Below, piece by piece: positions 33,458-42,100 of a stretch of 64,000 nucleotides of DNA; position 1 is the stretch's first letter; the number at the start of each line of letters is the position of its first letter. Below the pieces are notes generated by a model. That model saw only the letters and a program-made list of their open reading frames with translations, was not told the origin of the DNA and did no database searches. The position numbers and the translations under genes are program-made. The DNA comes from an uncultured Mediterraneibacter sp. (GTDB lineage Bacteria > Bacillota > Clostridia > Lachnospirales > Lachnospiraceae): NCBI GenBank assembly GCA_944381495.1, contig CALWLJ010000003.1, positions 124,001 to 188,000 of the forward strand, written 5' to 3'.

Positions 33458-35544
33458 ATCGTTACCTCCTTCAATGGCTCATTTAAAACTTCTGTTCCAG
33501 GTAATACGAATCTTCCGTTCTTTATTAGTATAATGTCTTTGCCTTCTTTTGTCACTACACTTATTTCTTCTAATTCTTCATAAGGTATGGTTATATCTGT
33601 ATGGCAGTTGAGATAAGCCTTTGACACATCCTCTTTTCTCCGGATGGACACAGAATTATCCTTTGCCACGATCTCTTTTCCGTTGGGATTGTAAACCCGG
33701 ATATCCTCACTCCAGGAATAACAGGTATCTCCCACTGCAAAATGGGGGCCCGTCTTCTCCGCGATCAGGATCGGCATCTTGTCTTCGATGCCATATTTCT
33801 TCGCCGTCACATAAGCAGTGGTATTCGTGCCGATCGCAAACTCACCCAGAGGAAGAGTTTCATGATTTTTCAGCACATTGTCATAAATGTACTTTCTTCC
33901 TTCCTCTTCACTGTCAAAGTTGGAGCAGGAATACTCTGTCACTTTGCCGTCCTCAAATCTGAGACGAAGGTTGCGGTACTCCAATCCTTCCAGGAATACC
34001 CGGCTCACATGGAGAACGCCGGAAGTTCCCTCCAGCACAGGAGACGTAAACACCTCTCCAACCGGTATATTCACATCTGCCACGCAGTTCTCGAACTTGG
34101 TCTCCTTCTCCGGATCTTTCAGGTCACAGAGACGTACCCGGATGTCCGTCTGATTCTCCCCTTTACCAAGGATGTGCACGTACTCTCCCTGATCCAGGGC
34201 GTCGATCATGGTCTGCTGTACCTGTGAATACAGTTTTGCATCCAGTGTATTGATGCGGATCACATCTTCAAATATATCGGCATACTTTTCCCCGATTTCC
34301 GGCACAGGCCATGCAATGATCGTAAAGCTTCTCTCATCGCCCTTGATATACTCGTTGGTCATCTGGCCGGATCTGCTGTCATAGAGAAGGGCCAGCTCAC
34401 GCTGTTCCTCTGTATAGGAAGGAGCCGCCTTCTTTGCCTCCGGTGAAAAAGGCTTTTCTCCAAAAGTCTCCATCACGGCCGGACCAGCAAAGCCTGCTGC
34501 CAGCTCCCGGTTCTTCTCATACACATTTCGCATCACTTCCAGCTTCCGCTCAATATAGCGCTTATCCATGAAAAGAGCCTGGTCCTGGCGGTGGTCATAT
34601 TCATACTGCCAGTTTGCCACAGCGCCGTGGTACCCGATTTTATGATGCTCTCTCTTTGTGATCACGCCGGGCGCCGCCCTGTAGATCACCGGCTCCAGCC
34701 CCATTTTACAGAAATTATCTATGGCAATGCGGACAACACGCTCAAATCCCAGAGTATACCGGATATTTACCGTGGATTTCTTCGACAGATCCTTTCCCGT
34801 ATTGATAAATCCGATCCTGTAACCTTCTGTATAAACGTCCGCCATCTTCCGTATCGTTTCCTCAGGAAGCTCTCTCAGGAATCTGGCTGTTCCCAGCTCA
34901 TTCTCTGAAATATATTCTCCGAACCGGTAGAGATACCGGTCATTGCTCAGATCTGCATTTTCTATGATGTCCGCTGCAAAAGAACACCGGGGATCGATCT
35001 GTTCCATAACTCTGTCCGCCAGGAACACATCGCAGTAATCACTTGCATACCAGTAGATGATATCCCGGATTTCCTTTACTTCCGGCTCCTCATCCCCTTC
35101 AAAACAGTTATATACTTCGATAAAAAGTTCAAACAGGATCGTCAGATAATCCATCTTTCCCTCGAACGCGTACGGGATGCCTGACCGCATCTCTGCATAG
35201 AGACAAGAAAGCAGTCTTCCCATCTGCTCTCCAAAGACTTCCGATGCATAGGCCGGATTCGCAAAGCTTGTTTTATAATTTTCTCCCAGTATATCGCTAT
35301 AGAGGATTTCATTTAAGCTTTCCATCTCCTCCAGACTGATGCTCTCCCATATCCCTTCCTGCAGCTTTCTGCTGACATTTTCCAGCTCCAGAAGGAAAAT
35401 GCCCGTATCCTGGAAATAAGCGCGGTACCACTCCGGCACAGTCTCCTCTGTGACCAGACTTCTCAGTCTGTCCACCGCCAGGGAATGTCTTTCCATTATC
35501 TGTTCATTTCTCTCTTTCTGCTGTTCACTCATCTTTATTTCCAT
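33445..35544 (-). CDS. M29-type (leucyl) aminopeptidase
   Basis: The C-terminal half follows the thermophilic M29 aminopeptidase fold: SFTIIAWPVPEIG, TDIRVRLCDLKD, NIPVGEVFTSP, EGRKYIYDNVLKN, GEFAIGTNTTAYV and the metal-site segment EKTGPHFAVGDTC. The N-terminal 300 residues are an extra helical domain, so the protein (699 residues) is longer than classic M29 enzymes of about 410. The start at 35544 shares its first base with the upstream stop (TGATG) and has AGGAGGG eight bases before it. Coupling to purE is unusual; a peptide-salvage role is a guess. Confidence 0.78.
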   Translation of the reverse strand: MEIKMSEQQKERNEQIMERHSLAVDRLRSLVTEETVPEWYRAYFQDTGIFLLELENVSRKLQEGIWESISLEEMESLNEILYSDILGENYKTSFANPAYASEVFGEQMGRLLSCLYAEMRSGIPYAFEGKMDYLTILFELFIEVYNCFEGDEEPEVKEIRDIIYWYASDYCDVFLADRVMEQIDPRCSFAADIIENADLSNDRYLYRFGEYISENELGTARFLRELPEETIRKMADVYTEGYRIGFINTGKDLSKKSTVNIRYTLGFERVVRIAIDNFCKMGLEPVIYRAAPGVITKREHHKIGYHGAVANWQYEYDHRQDQALFMDKRYIERKLEVMRNVYEKNRELAAGFAGPAVMETFGEKPFSPEAKKAAPSYTEEQRELALLYDSRSGQMTNEYIKGDERSFTIIAWPVPEIGEKYADIFEDVIRINTLDAKLYSQVQQTMIDALDQGEYVHILGKGENQTDIRVRLCDLKDPEKETKFENCVADVNIPVGEVFTSPVLEGTSGVLHVSRVFLEGLEYRNLRLRFEDGKVTEYSCSNFDSEEEGRKYIYDNVLKNHETLPLGEFAIGTNTTAYVTAKKYGIEDKMPILIAEKTGPHFAVGDTCYSWSEDIRVYNPNGKEIVAKDNSVSIRRKEDVSKAYLNCHTDITIPYEELEEISVVTKEGKDIILIKNGRFVLPGTEVLNEPLKEVTICQK

Positions 35545-35918
35545 CAGCCGATCCCTCCTATAAAAATCGCACAGAACAGGAGCAGCACCACTCCGCTCAC
35601 CGGCAGCCCGATCCTGCATGTGATATAATTTCGCTCTCTCTCACGCAGTCCCTTTACTGATGTGACCACGCCGATCACTGCAAGGACACAAGGAATCAGC
35701 ATGATGCCTCCGACGATCCCGGCAGTATTTCCTCTCATCACATATGCGTAAAGGATACAGCCCGCCAGCACCGCGAACGCCGTTCCGCCGCAGCAGCAGG
35801 ACACCACTCCGCCATGGGAATGCTTATATCTGCTCTGTCCGTATTTTCTGGATCCGCGTTTCTTTCTTTCTTTTTCCCGCCGTCTTTCCTCAGCGCTTTT
35901 TCCGTTTCCGAACATCAT
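35544..35918 (-). CDS. Small membrane protein with basic head (DUF6142-like)
   Basis: A 124-residue protein: a very basic head (EERRREKERKKRGSRKYGQ), then a glycine-cysteine motif GGVVSCCCGGTAFAV and four hydrophobic segments. The composition resembles DUF6142 proteins of Lachnospiraceae, an assignment from memory. ATGs at 35918 and 35915 are both possible behind AAGGAG. It overlaps the VanZ-type gene upstream by 29 bases and touches the peptidase gene downstream. Function unknown. Confidence 0.65.
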   Translation of the reverse strand: MMFGNGKSAEERRREKERKKRGSRKYGQSRYKHSHGGVVSCCCGGTAFAVLAGCILYAYVMRGNTAGIVGGIMLIPCVLAVIGVVTSVKGLRERERNYITCRIGLPVSGVVLLLFCAIFIGGIG

Positions 35919-36381
35919 ACCTTCTCCTTATCAGATTACACATCGAAAAAATAATATATCCCAGCACTCCTCCAATGGTATTGAGGAGGATATCATCTAC
36001 ATCAAAGCTCCCTACCCGGGTAAAGAGCTGCGCGATCTCCACACAGAGGCTGAGCCCCATACTGTAGAACAACGTCCGGAAGAAGCCTCTCTTCTTTCCG
36101 GCCATGGAAATAAAAAAACCATAGGGGACAAAAATCAGGATATTGCCGAAAAGGTTGGCAAAAACCGCAAATGTGCCCAACTGCTCTCTGTATGTGATAA
36201 AACGCCTGATCTCCCGGAACAGCTCCAGATTGTACCGGTACTCTTCCGTCACTCCGCTCCTGCCGTACCACTCAGCAAGGAACAGGAAATAGATCAGAAA
36301 AACAATATATAGTATAAACAGGACCTTTCCCAGAGCCCTGAGTAATTTCGATCTTCTGCTGCTCAAGATAAACCCTCTCAA
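35890..36381 (-). CDS. VanZ family protein
   Basis: A 163-residue membrane protein with about five hydrophobic segments and the VanZ pattern: NLFGNILIFVPYGFF, LSLCVEIAQLFTRVG and SFDVDDILLNTIGGVLGY. VanZ proteins are linked to teicoplanin resistance but most homologues, like this one, have no known drug role. It begins the run VanZ-DUF6142-peptidase-purE-purM-purN-purD on the minus strand with overlapping genes. Confidence 0.88.
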   Translation of the reverse strand: MRGFILSSRRSKLLRALGKVLFILYIVFLIYFLFLAEWYGRSGVTEEYRYNLELFREIRRFITYREQLGTFAVFANLFGNILIFVPYGFFISMAGKKRGFFRTLFYSMGLSLCVEIAQLFTRVGSFDVDDILLNTIGGVLGYIIFSMCNLIRRRYDVRKRKKR

Positions 36382-36400
36382 TATTCTTTTTTACGAAGAT

Positions 36401-36427
36401 GGGACAGGCCCCGGGAGGGTCTGTCCC
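36401..36427 (-). terminator. GGGACAG hairpin between small genes
   Basis: GGGACAG (36401-36407) pairs with CTGTCCC (36421-36427) around a GC-rich centre. No T-run follows on the minus strand, so termination may be weak. The arm resembles the palindrome family at 7053-7163. Confidence 0.5.
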
Positions 36428-36435
36428 CTATCAGA

Positions 36436-36585
36436 TCAAAATGTGATCTCTTTTTTATTTTTCAGAAGTCTTGCACCGTTCACGATGGAAATGACCCCAG
36501 CCGTAATTCCTGTGGCCAGAACGATGACCCCCAGCGCAATGGATCCAGCGCCGACTCTCTTCATTGTACGATATGCCCTTTCCAT
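36436..36585 (-). CDS. Small membrane protein downstream of pyrE
   Basis: A 49-residue frame starting at 36585 with AGGAGG eleven bases upstream. It reads MERAYRTMKRVGAGS, then one hydrophobic segment (IALGVIVLATGITAGVISIV) and ends with NGARLLKNKKEITF. The clear membrane segment, basic flanks and good binding site support a real gene, although it is too short for most gene callers. It lies 20 bases after pyrE on the same strand and may be co-transcribed. Function unknown. Confidence 0.6.
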   Translation of the reverse strand: MERAYRTMKRVGAGSIALGVIVLATGITAGVISIVNGARLLKNKKEITF

Positions 36586-36605
36586 AATATAGCGCGCCTC
36601 CTGTT

Positions 36606-37286
36606 CTATTTCACTCCATATGTTGCATAGTATGCGTCGATCGCCGCTTTTAATGTATCATCGATGATAACACGCCCTTTATAAGGTCTGTTGTACAGAT
36701 GTTCCACTACTTCCTCCATAGTCACGATCGCCGCCGTGTCAAATCCATACAGATCTTTTATCTCCTCCAGCGCGCTCTTCTCTCCGCCTTTTCCTACTTC
36801 CATACGGTTCAGGGACACGATCAGTCCGACGATAGTAACATCCGCCGCCCCTCTTACCTTCGGCACGGTCTCTTCCATAGATTTTCCAGATGTAGTGACA
36901 TCCTCGATCATGATCACCCTGTCTCCGTCTTTCAGCTTACTTCCCAGGAAACTTCCCTTGTCCGCTCCGTGATCCTTCTCTTCCTTGCGGTCTGAACAGT
37001 AGCGGACCTCTTTTCCGTACAGTTCGCTGTACGCCACTGCCGTCACGACTCCAAGCGGGATCCCCTTGTACGCCGGCCCGAACAGCACGTCAAAATCATC
37101 GCCGTACTTGTCATGGATCGCCTTTGCGTAATACTCACCCAGTTTCTTCAGCTGAGAGCCCGTCACATATGCTCCCGCGTTCATGAAAAAGGGAGACTTT
37201 CTCCCGCTCTTCAGTGTGAATTCTCCGAACTTCAGCGCCTCACAGTCCACCATAAACTCGATAAACTCCTGCTTGTACTGTTCCAT
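36606..37286 (-). CDS. pyrE: Orotate phosphoribosyltransferase
   Basis: Joins orotate to PRPP to form OMP. The 226 residues contain FGEFTLKSGRKSPFFMNAG, FGPAYKGIPLGVVTAV, DRKEEKDHG, and the PRPP motif VIMIEDVTTSGKSMEE. The start at 37286 has GGGAGG seven bases upstream; an open frame continues to 37370 without one. It is far from pyrF-pyrK-pyrD at 55-58 kb. No attenuator is visible in the short leader. Confidence 0.95.
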   Translation of the reverse strand: MEQYKQEFIEFMVDCEALKFGEFTLKSGRKSPFFMNAGAYVTGSQLKKLGEYYAKAIHDKYGDDFDVLFGPAYKGIPLGVVTAVAYSELYGKEVRYCSDRKEEKDHGADKGSFLGSKLKDGDRVIMIEDVTTSGKSMEETVPKVRGAADVTIVGLIVSLNRMEVGKGGEKSALEEIKDLYGFDTAAIVTMEEVVEHLYNRPYKGRVIIDDTLKAAIDAYYATYGVK

Positions 37287-37422
37287 ATGTGTACCTCCCT
37301 GTATATATGATAAATAAAATTTCTTCCTTAAATTCTTTACAATTCTAACATACATGCCTGAGTTTTTCAATGATTCTATTCCATCTCAGATGGCTGTAGC
37401 TGTTCACTTGTTCCGGGTGTCC

Positions 37423-37566
37423 GCCATTAAAGCCTGCTGTATTGCCCCGGCGGCCACGCTCGCGCTCGGAGCAGAGCGCAACGGACACATAGGGCCGCAA
37501 AGGACGCGGCCCAAATGCCGGCGCTCTGCTACGGGCCTTCGTGACAATACAGCAGGCTTTATGGCT
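37423..37566. repeat. 144-base inverted-repeat element (MITE-like)
   Basis: Arms TAAAGCCTGCTGTATTG (37428-37444) and CAATACAGCAGGCTTTA (37545-37561) are perfect over 17 bases and extend with one bulge. The 100-base interior is much richer in G and C than its surroundings and has its own short repeats (GCGCTCGGAGCAGAGCGC region, GGGCCGC/GCGGCCC). It carries no open frame. It fills much of the 433-base gap before the AAA gene. Confidence 0.65.
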
Positions 37567-37719
37567 GGATAACGAGAAACGTTTGAACAATAGCAGACGC
37601 TTCACATCGCATTATAGCTGAAATTAATCAGAGCAATAACGAAGTGCGGCTTGATAAACGTATGGTTCCAATGATAAAATAAGAGCGATGCATATCCTAT
37701 CAAGAAAGGGGACAGACAG

Positions 37720-39408
37720 ATGAACAGAACTTTTAATACAGATGGATACTGCGATCCCGAAATTAATTATATGGTCGATCTGTCTGATCGGCTTGCCAGG
37801 ATAAAGGCTATGGTTGATTCTGAAAAATATTTTACGATCAACCGGGCAAGGCAATACGGAAAAACTACAATACTTACTGCACTTGCCGATTATTTGAAGA
37901 ATGACTATGAAGTTGTAAGCCTAGATTTTCAGACCTTAAGCACACTTTCCTTTGAGAGCGAAGAAGCATTTGTCGCGTCTTTTGCTGAAGAACTGTTGGA
38001 CAACGTACAGCAGTTCCCTGACGATATCAAAGTAAAACTCTCTGCATTTGCAGAAAGAAGGGCTTCGATCAACTCACTGCAGATGCTGTTCAAAACATTA
38101 AAATCATGGTGTTCAAAGTCTGAAAAAAGGATTGTCCTGATCATTGATGAAGTAGATACTGCTGCCAACAATCAGGTGTTTCTGGATTTTCTCTCGCAGC
38201 TGCGCGCATATTATCTGAAAAGGCGAAGGACTCCCACATTTCAATCAGTAATCCTGGCTGGAGTCTATGACATCAGAAACATCAAAAGAAAACTCCATCC
38301 CGGTGATGAACACAAGCAGAACAGTCCTTGGATTACTCGCGAAGGCAACGAGGAAAATGAGAGTTCACTCTCATTTGACGACTGCCCGCGGGATCATAAG
38401 GGACTTGTCCCTTATGATATCGCTGCTGATTTTCTTATTGATATGAGTTTTTCACAATCTGATATTGCCGGTATGCTTCAAGATTATGAATCTGATCATC
38501 ATACTGGAATGGACGCCAATCTTATTTCCAGTCTACTGTATGATTATACGTCCGGCTACCCTTATCTGGTTTCTCGAATGTGTAAATTAATGGATGAACG
38601 CATTGTCGGAACCAGCATGTATACGGATCTTTCCAGAGTATGGACCCGTGAAGGATTCATGACTGCATTAAAAATGCTTCTGGAAGACAATAATCCGCTT
38701 TTTGAATCGTTGATGGGAAAATTGAATGATTTTCCAGAGCTGAATAGAGTTATCTCACGCCTGCTGTTTCAGGGACAAAGCATTGCCTACAACGCAGACG
38801 ATATTGCTGTTCAAAACGCCCTGATGTTTGGTTTTGTAAAAATAGTCAACTCCACTGTTATGCTGGCAAACAGAATATTCGAGATGCGTTTATACAACAA
38901 GTTTCTCCTAGACTATAAAGAACAGAACAGCAGCATATATAACGAAGGTGCGCGCCAGAAAAATCAATTTATTATTGACGGACATCTGAACGTAAGGCTT
39001 GTACTTGAGAAATTCGCCGAAACATTCGATTATCTCTACGGTGATAGAACTGAATCTTTTCTGGAAGACGAGGGCAGAAAATATTTCATGCTGTTTTTAC
39101 GCCCGATCATCAACGGAACCGGAAACTGTTATGTCGAGGCACAAACCAGAAACCGTGAACGCATGGATCTTGTCATAGACTATCTTGGAGAACAGCATAT
39201 TATAGAAATGAAAGTCTGGCATGGAAATGCATATAACGAACGCGGAAGGCAGCAGCTCTCTGATTACCTGGATTATTTCCATTTAAAAAAGGGATATATG
39301 CTCAGCTTCAATTTCAATAAGAAGAAAGAAATCGGGGTAAAAGATATTGTTATAGGCGATCGGACCATCGTAGAAGCTGTTGTTAAACGGCACGAGGGGA
39401 TTGTTTGA
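37720..39408 (+). CDS. AAA-like ATPase with C-terminal PD-(D/E)XK nuclease-like domain
   Basis: The 562-residue protein has a P-loop variant NRARQYGKTT (41-50), a Walker B IVLIIDEVD, and a second half typical of the AAA-ATPase-like/DUF1703 family. Near residues 480-500, RMDLVIDYLGEQHIIEMKVWHG (residues 482-503) has the D-x(n)-ExK spacing of a PD-(D/E)XK nuclease. AAAGGGG precedes the ATG. A strong terminator overlaps the stop codon. Its base composition is poorer in G and C than its neighbours and it sits beside an inverted-repeat element, which suggests acquisition. The family is common in anaerobes; its function is not established. Confidence 0.75.
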   Translation: MNRTFNTDGYCDPEINYMVDLSDRLARIKAMVDSEKYFTINRARQYGKTTILTALADYLKNDYEVVSLDFQTLSTLSFESEEAFVASFAEELLDNVQQFPDDIKVKLSAFAERRASINSLQMLFKTLKSWCSKSEKRIVLIIDEVDTAANNQVFLDFLSQLRAYYLKRRRTPTFQSVILAGVYDIRNIKRKLHPGDEHKQNSPWITREGNEENESSLSFDDCPRDHKGLVPYDIAADFLIDMSFSQSDIAGMLQDYESDHHTGMDANLISSLLYDYTSGYPYLVSRMCKLMDERIVGTSMYTDLSRVWTREGFMTALKMLLEDNNPLFESLMGKLNDFPELNRVISRLLFQGQSIAYNADDIAVQNALMFGFVKIVNSTVMLANRIFEMRLYNKFLLDYKEQNSSIYNEGARQKNQFIIDGHLNVRLVLEKFAETFDYLYGDRTESFLEDEGRKYFMLFLRPIINGTGNCYVEAQTRNRERMDLVIDYLGEQHIIEMKVWHGNAYNERGRQQLSDYLDYFHLKKGYMLSFNFNKKKEIGVKDIVIGDRTIVEAVVKRHEGIV

Positions 39409-39438
39409 GCGAATGCGAGTTGCCCCTCGTGCCGTTTT
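39385..39438 (+). terminator. Terminator overlapping the AAA gene stop
   Basis: AAACGGCACGAGGGG (39385-39399) and its complement at 39423-39437 form a 15-base stem followed by TTGTTTTT. Confidence 0.85.
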
Positions 39439-39596
39439 GTTTTTAAACAGTTTTTCCTTCCTTTAGATTCTTCCCAGATTCCGGAACGGAACATGACCCA
39501 CACATCTCCTCATCCAGAATACGAGCAGCCAATGATTCCGCCCCGCTTCCGGATGTTTTCTGAGAAAACGCTATTGCGCTAAACAGCCAACTTTTA

Positions 39597-40535
39597 TTAT
39601 TCTTCATCCTCCAGCACTTTCAGGATCATCCTGTCCCTTTTCTTCTCTTCATTTTCCAGATCGCTCTCTCCGTAGGTATAGAAGCCTTTTCCTGTGGCAA
39701 TACCAAGATTTCCTTCCCTGACCAGGTCTTCCAGAAGTCTGTTTTCTTTTTTCTCATCGGACAGATCCGGATACAGGTATCTGGCAACATCCCGGAAGAC
39801 TTCGACGCCGCCCAGATCTACGATCTTAAAAGGTCCGGAGCAGGTATATCTGAGGCCGTTTCCATAGCGGATCGTGCGGTCGATATCTTCAGGATCAGCG
39901 ACGCCGCTTTCCACCAGATATGTTGCTTCTCTCAGCAGAGCAAACTGCAGTCTGTTGGAGAGAAATCCTTTTACATCTTTTTTCAGGCGTACCGGCTTTT
40001 TATCCATTGAAGCAAAAAGCTCATAGAGGATATCGCAGGTCTCCTGGCTTGTCCTGCTGCCCTTTGTGATCTCTACCAGGGGGATAATGTGGGGCGGATT
40101 CAGGAAATGAGTCCCGCAGAATCTCTCCGGATGGGATACAAAGGCGCTCAGATCATCGATGGAGATGGCCGAAGTGTTACTGGTCAGGATGGCGTCTTCT
40201 TTTACAAAAGATGATATTTCTTCATAGAATTCCTTTTTCATCTCAATGTGTTCCGGGATCGCTTCGATGACCAGATCTGCGTCTCTGAAGCATTCCTTAT
40301 CTGTTGTAAGACAGATGGATTCTTTTATTTTTTTTGATTCTTCTGCTGTCAGTCTGCCATTTTCCACAAGCACCTGCTGACTTTTATCGATCACATGACA
40401 GGCCTTTACAAAGTCCATCTCACTGACGCTGTAAAGCACTGTATCGTAGCCATACTGCGGGAACATCTGGCTGATTCCCGCGCCCATAAGTCCGCCTCCG
40501 GCGATAACAACTTTACGGATTTCTTTTATACTCAT
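39597..40535 (-). CDS. 3-Hydroxyacyl-CoA dehydrogenase
   Basis: NAD-dependent enzyme of 312 residues. The dinucleotide fold reads VVIAGGGLMGAGISQMFPQYGYD, ILTSNTSAISID and FCGTHFLNPPHIIPLVEI contain the catalytic serine and histidine, and VKGFLSNRLQFALLREA with a later GNGLRYTCSGPFKIVDLGG is the C-terminal domain. It resembles 3-hydroxybutyryl-CoA dehydrogenases but is closer in style to 3-hydroxyacyl-CoA/L-gulonate-type enzymes, so substrate is open. It is transcribed away from the 4-hydroxybutyrate dehydrogenase gene, and both have MerR-type promoters in the shared gap. Confidence 0.85.
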   Translation of the reverse strand: MSIKEIRKVVIAGGGLMGAGISQMFPQYGYDTVLYSVSEMDFVKACHVIDKSQQVLVENGRLTAEESKKIKESICLTTDKECFRDADLVIEAIPEHIEMKKEFYEEISSFVKEDAILTSNTSAISIDDLSAFVSHPERFCGTHFLNPPHIIPLVEITKGSRTSQETCDILYELFASMDKKPVRLKKDVKGFLSNRLQFALLREATYLVESGVADPEDIDRTIRYGNGLRYTCSGPFKIVDLGGVEVFRDVARYLYPDLSDEKKENRLLEDLVREGNLGIATGKGFYTYGESDLENEEKKRDRMILKVLEDEE

Positions 40536-40625
40536 ATCTTGAATTCCTCCCTTGTCTTGATAAATCAGATCCCAGTCATGATATGTTCTCTGATATCTGT
40601 AAACGGATCAAAAACTACGGAACTA

Positions 40626-40656
40626 AGGATAAACCTTGTTTTCGTAACAGAGTCAA
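40626..40656 (-). promoter_or_regulatory. MerR-type promoter A (3-hydroxyacyl-CoA dehydrogenase)
   Basis: On the minus strand TTGACT (40656-40651), a 19-base spacer CTGTTACGAAAACAAGGTT, then TATCCT (40631-40626). The spacer carries the dyad ACTCTGTT/AACAAGGT. Spacers of 19-20 bases are the hallmark of promoters activated by MerR-family proteins. Confidence 0.7.
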
Positions 40657-40756
40657 TACTTTAAAATATAAGAATATTTCATCTGATATACGCTTCAAAT
40701 ACTGTTGAATACGTTTCTGCATCTTTTCCCGCTATAAGAATTACCTGATTTTTCAC

Positions 40757-40787
40757 TTGACTCTGTCTCAGGGACAGGTATTAAAAT
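40757..40787 (+). promoter_or_regulatory. MerR-type promoter B (4-hydroxybutyrate dehydrogenase)
   Basis: TTGACT (40757-40762), a 19-base spacer CTGTCTCAGGGACAGGTAT, then TAAAAT (40782-40787). The spacer dyad is CTGTC/GACAG. It lies 93 bases before the start codon. Promoters A and B point away from each other and are about 100 bases apart; the rest of the 344-base gap is A/T-rich leader. Confidence 0.7.
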
Positions 40788-40879
40788 AACGAAGATAATT
40801 ATATAATTATCGCTGACAACAACGGACAGAATATCTGTCCTTTGATTTATTATGTATAACAGGAAAGGCAGTGATTATC

Positions 40880-41995
40880 ATGAATACATTTCAGATCAGA
40901 CCAGAAATTCATTTACTCGATAAGGCCGGGGAGCTGACAGAGCTTTTTCCTCTTACGGAAAGAGATCTTGTATTTACAAGCAGACATGTCTATCAGAACT
41001 ATTTCGACGGTGCCTTTGCTCCGGCAAGGGTTATCTTTCATACAGATTACGGGACCGGGGAGCCATCGGACCGCTTTTTCGAGACCATGCTGGATGATAT
41101 CGATCTTGACCGGTACGACAGGATCATCGCCATCGGAGGCGGCACCATTCTGGACACGGCCAAGCTGCTCACACTCCGCAGGATCCGACCGGTCGGGGAT
41201 CTGTTTGATAAGAAGTTCCCGGCTGAAAAGGTCCGCAGCCTGATCCTGGTTCCCACGACATGCGGAACCGGAAGTGAAGTTACGAATGTCTCCATCCTGG
41301 AATTTGTAGACAGGCACACCAAATTCGGACTGGCGGTGGACGCCCTCTATGCAGATCACGCTGTTTTGATCCCGGAGCTGATCGAGAAGCTTCCCTTCTC
41401 TGTATTTGCCACAAGCTCCATCGACGCCTTTATCCACGCCATAGAGTCCTACGTATCTCCGAAGGCCACTGTATTTTCAGAGATGTACTCGAAGAAGGCC
41501 ATGGAAATGATCCTCAATGGATACATGAAGATTGCAGGAGAAGGGCATGCTGTGCTTCCTTCTCTGACAAAAGACTTTCTTACAGCCAGCTGCTACGGCG
41601 GGATTGCCTTTGGCAATGCAGGAACCGGTCCGGTCCACGCCATGAGCTATCCGTTAAGCGGTACGTACCACGTGCCTCACGGCGAATCCAACTATGTTTT
41701 TTTTACAACTGTCTTCCACAAATATCAGGAGCTGAAACCGGACGGAAAGATTGCGGAGCTGAACCGTTTTCTCGGAAATATACTGGGCTGTACGCCGGAT
41801 GACGTATATACAGAACTGGAAAAACTGTTCAACCAGATCATTACCAAAAAGTCCCTCTCCGAATATGGTGTAACAGAAGAAGACTTGCCTGCATTTGCAG
41901 AAAATGTCTGCACGAAGCAGGGACGTCTCATGCAGAATACTTATACTCCGCTGAGTTATGATGTTATTCTGGAAATGTTCCGGTCTCTGATGTAA
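40880..41995 (+). CDS. 4-Hydroxybutyrate dehydrogenase (iron-containing alcohol dehydrogenase family)
   Basis: Reduces succinate semialdehyde to 4-hydroxybutyrate with NADH. The 371 residues match the Clostridium kluyveri enzyme in length and in long segments: IIAIGGGTILDTAKLL, LVPTTCGTGSEVTNVS, HAIESYVSPKATVFS, KAMEMILNGYM, GIAFGNAGTGPVHAMSYP and YHVPHGESNY with metal-binding histidines. The ATG at 40880 is preferred to a GTG at 40871 because it gives the family N-terminus. It starts a three-gene run with an iron-sulfur protein and a Sel1-like protein, under promoter B. Confidence 0.88.
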   Translation: MNTFQIRPEIHLLDKAGELTELFPLTERDLVFTSRHVYQNYFDGAFAPARVIFHTDYGTGEPSDRFFETMLDDIDLDRYDRIIAIGGGTILDTAKLLTLRRIRPVGDLFDKKFPAEKVRSLILVPTTCGTGSEVTNVSILEFVDRHTKFGLAVDALYADHAVLIPELIEKLPFSVFATSSIDAFIHAIESYVSPKATVFSEMYSKKAMEMILNGYMKIAGEGHAVLPSLTKDFLTASCYGGIAFGNAGTGPVHAMSYPLSGTYHVPHGESNYVFFTTVFHKYQELKPDGKIAELNRFLGNILGCTPDDVYTELEKLFNQIITKKSLSEYGVTEEDLPAFAENVCTKQGRLMQNTYTPLSYDVILEMFRSLM

Positions 41996-42100
41996 AAGGG
42001 CTGCTCAGCCGGCACGAATGCCGCGCAGAACTGCTGTTGCTGAAAGAACCTCTGTAATATATAAAAGCCGCACACCATCAGCGGCGGAATGGAGATATTT

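Noticed and set aside
37700-37719. Another GGGACAG repeat arm before the AAA gene
   Set aside because: It has no partner arm and is better explained as the ribosome binding site of the gene at 37720.
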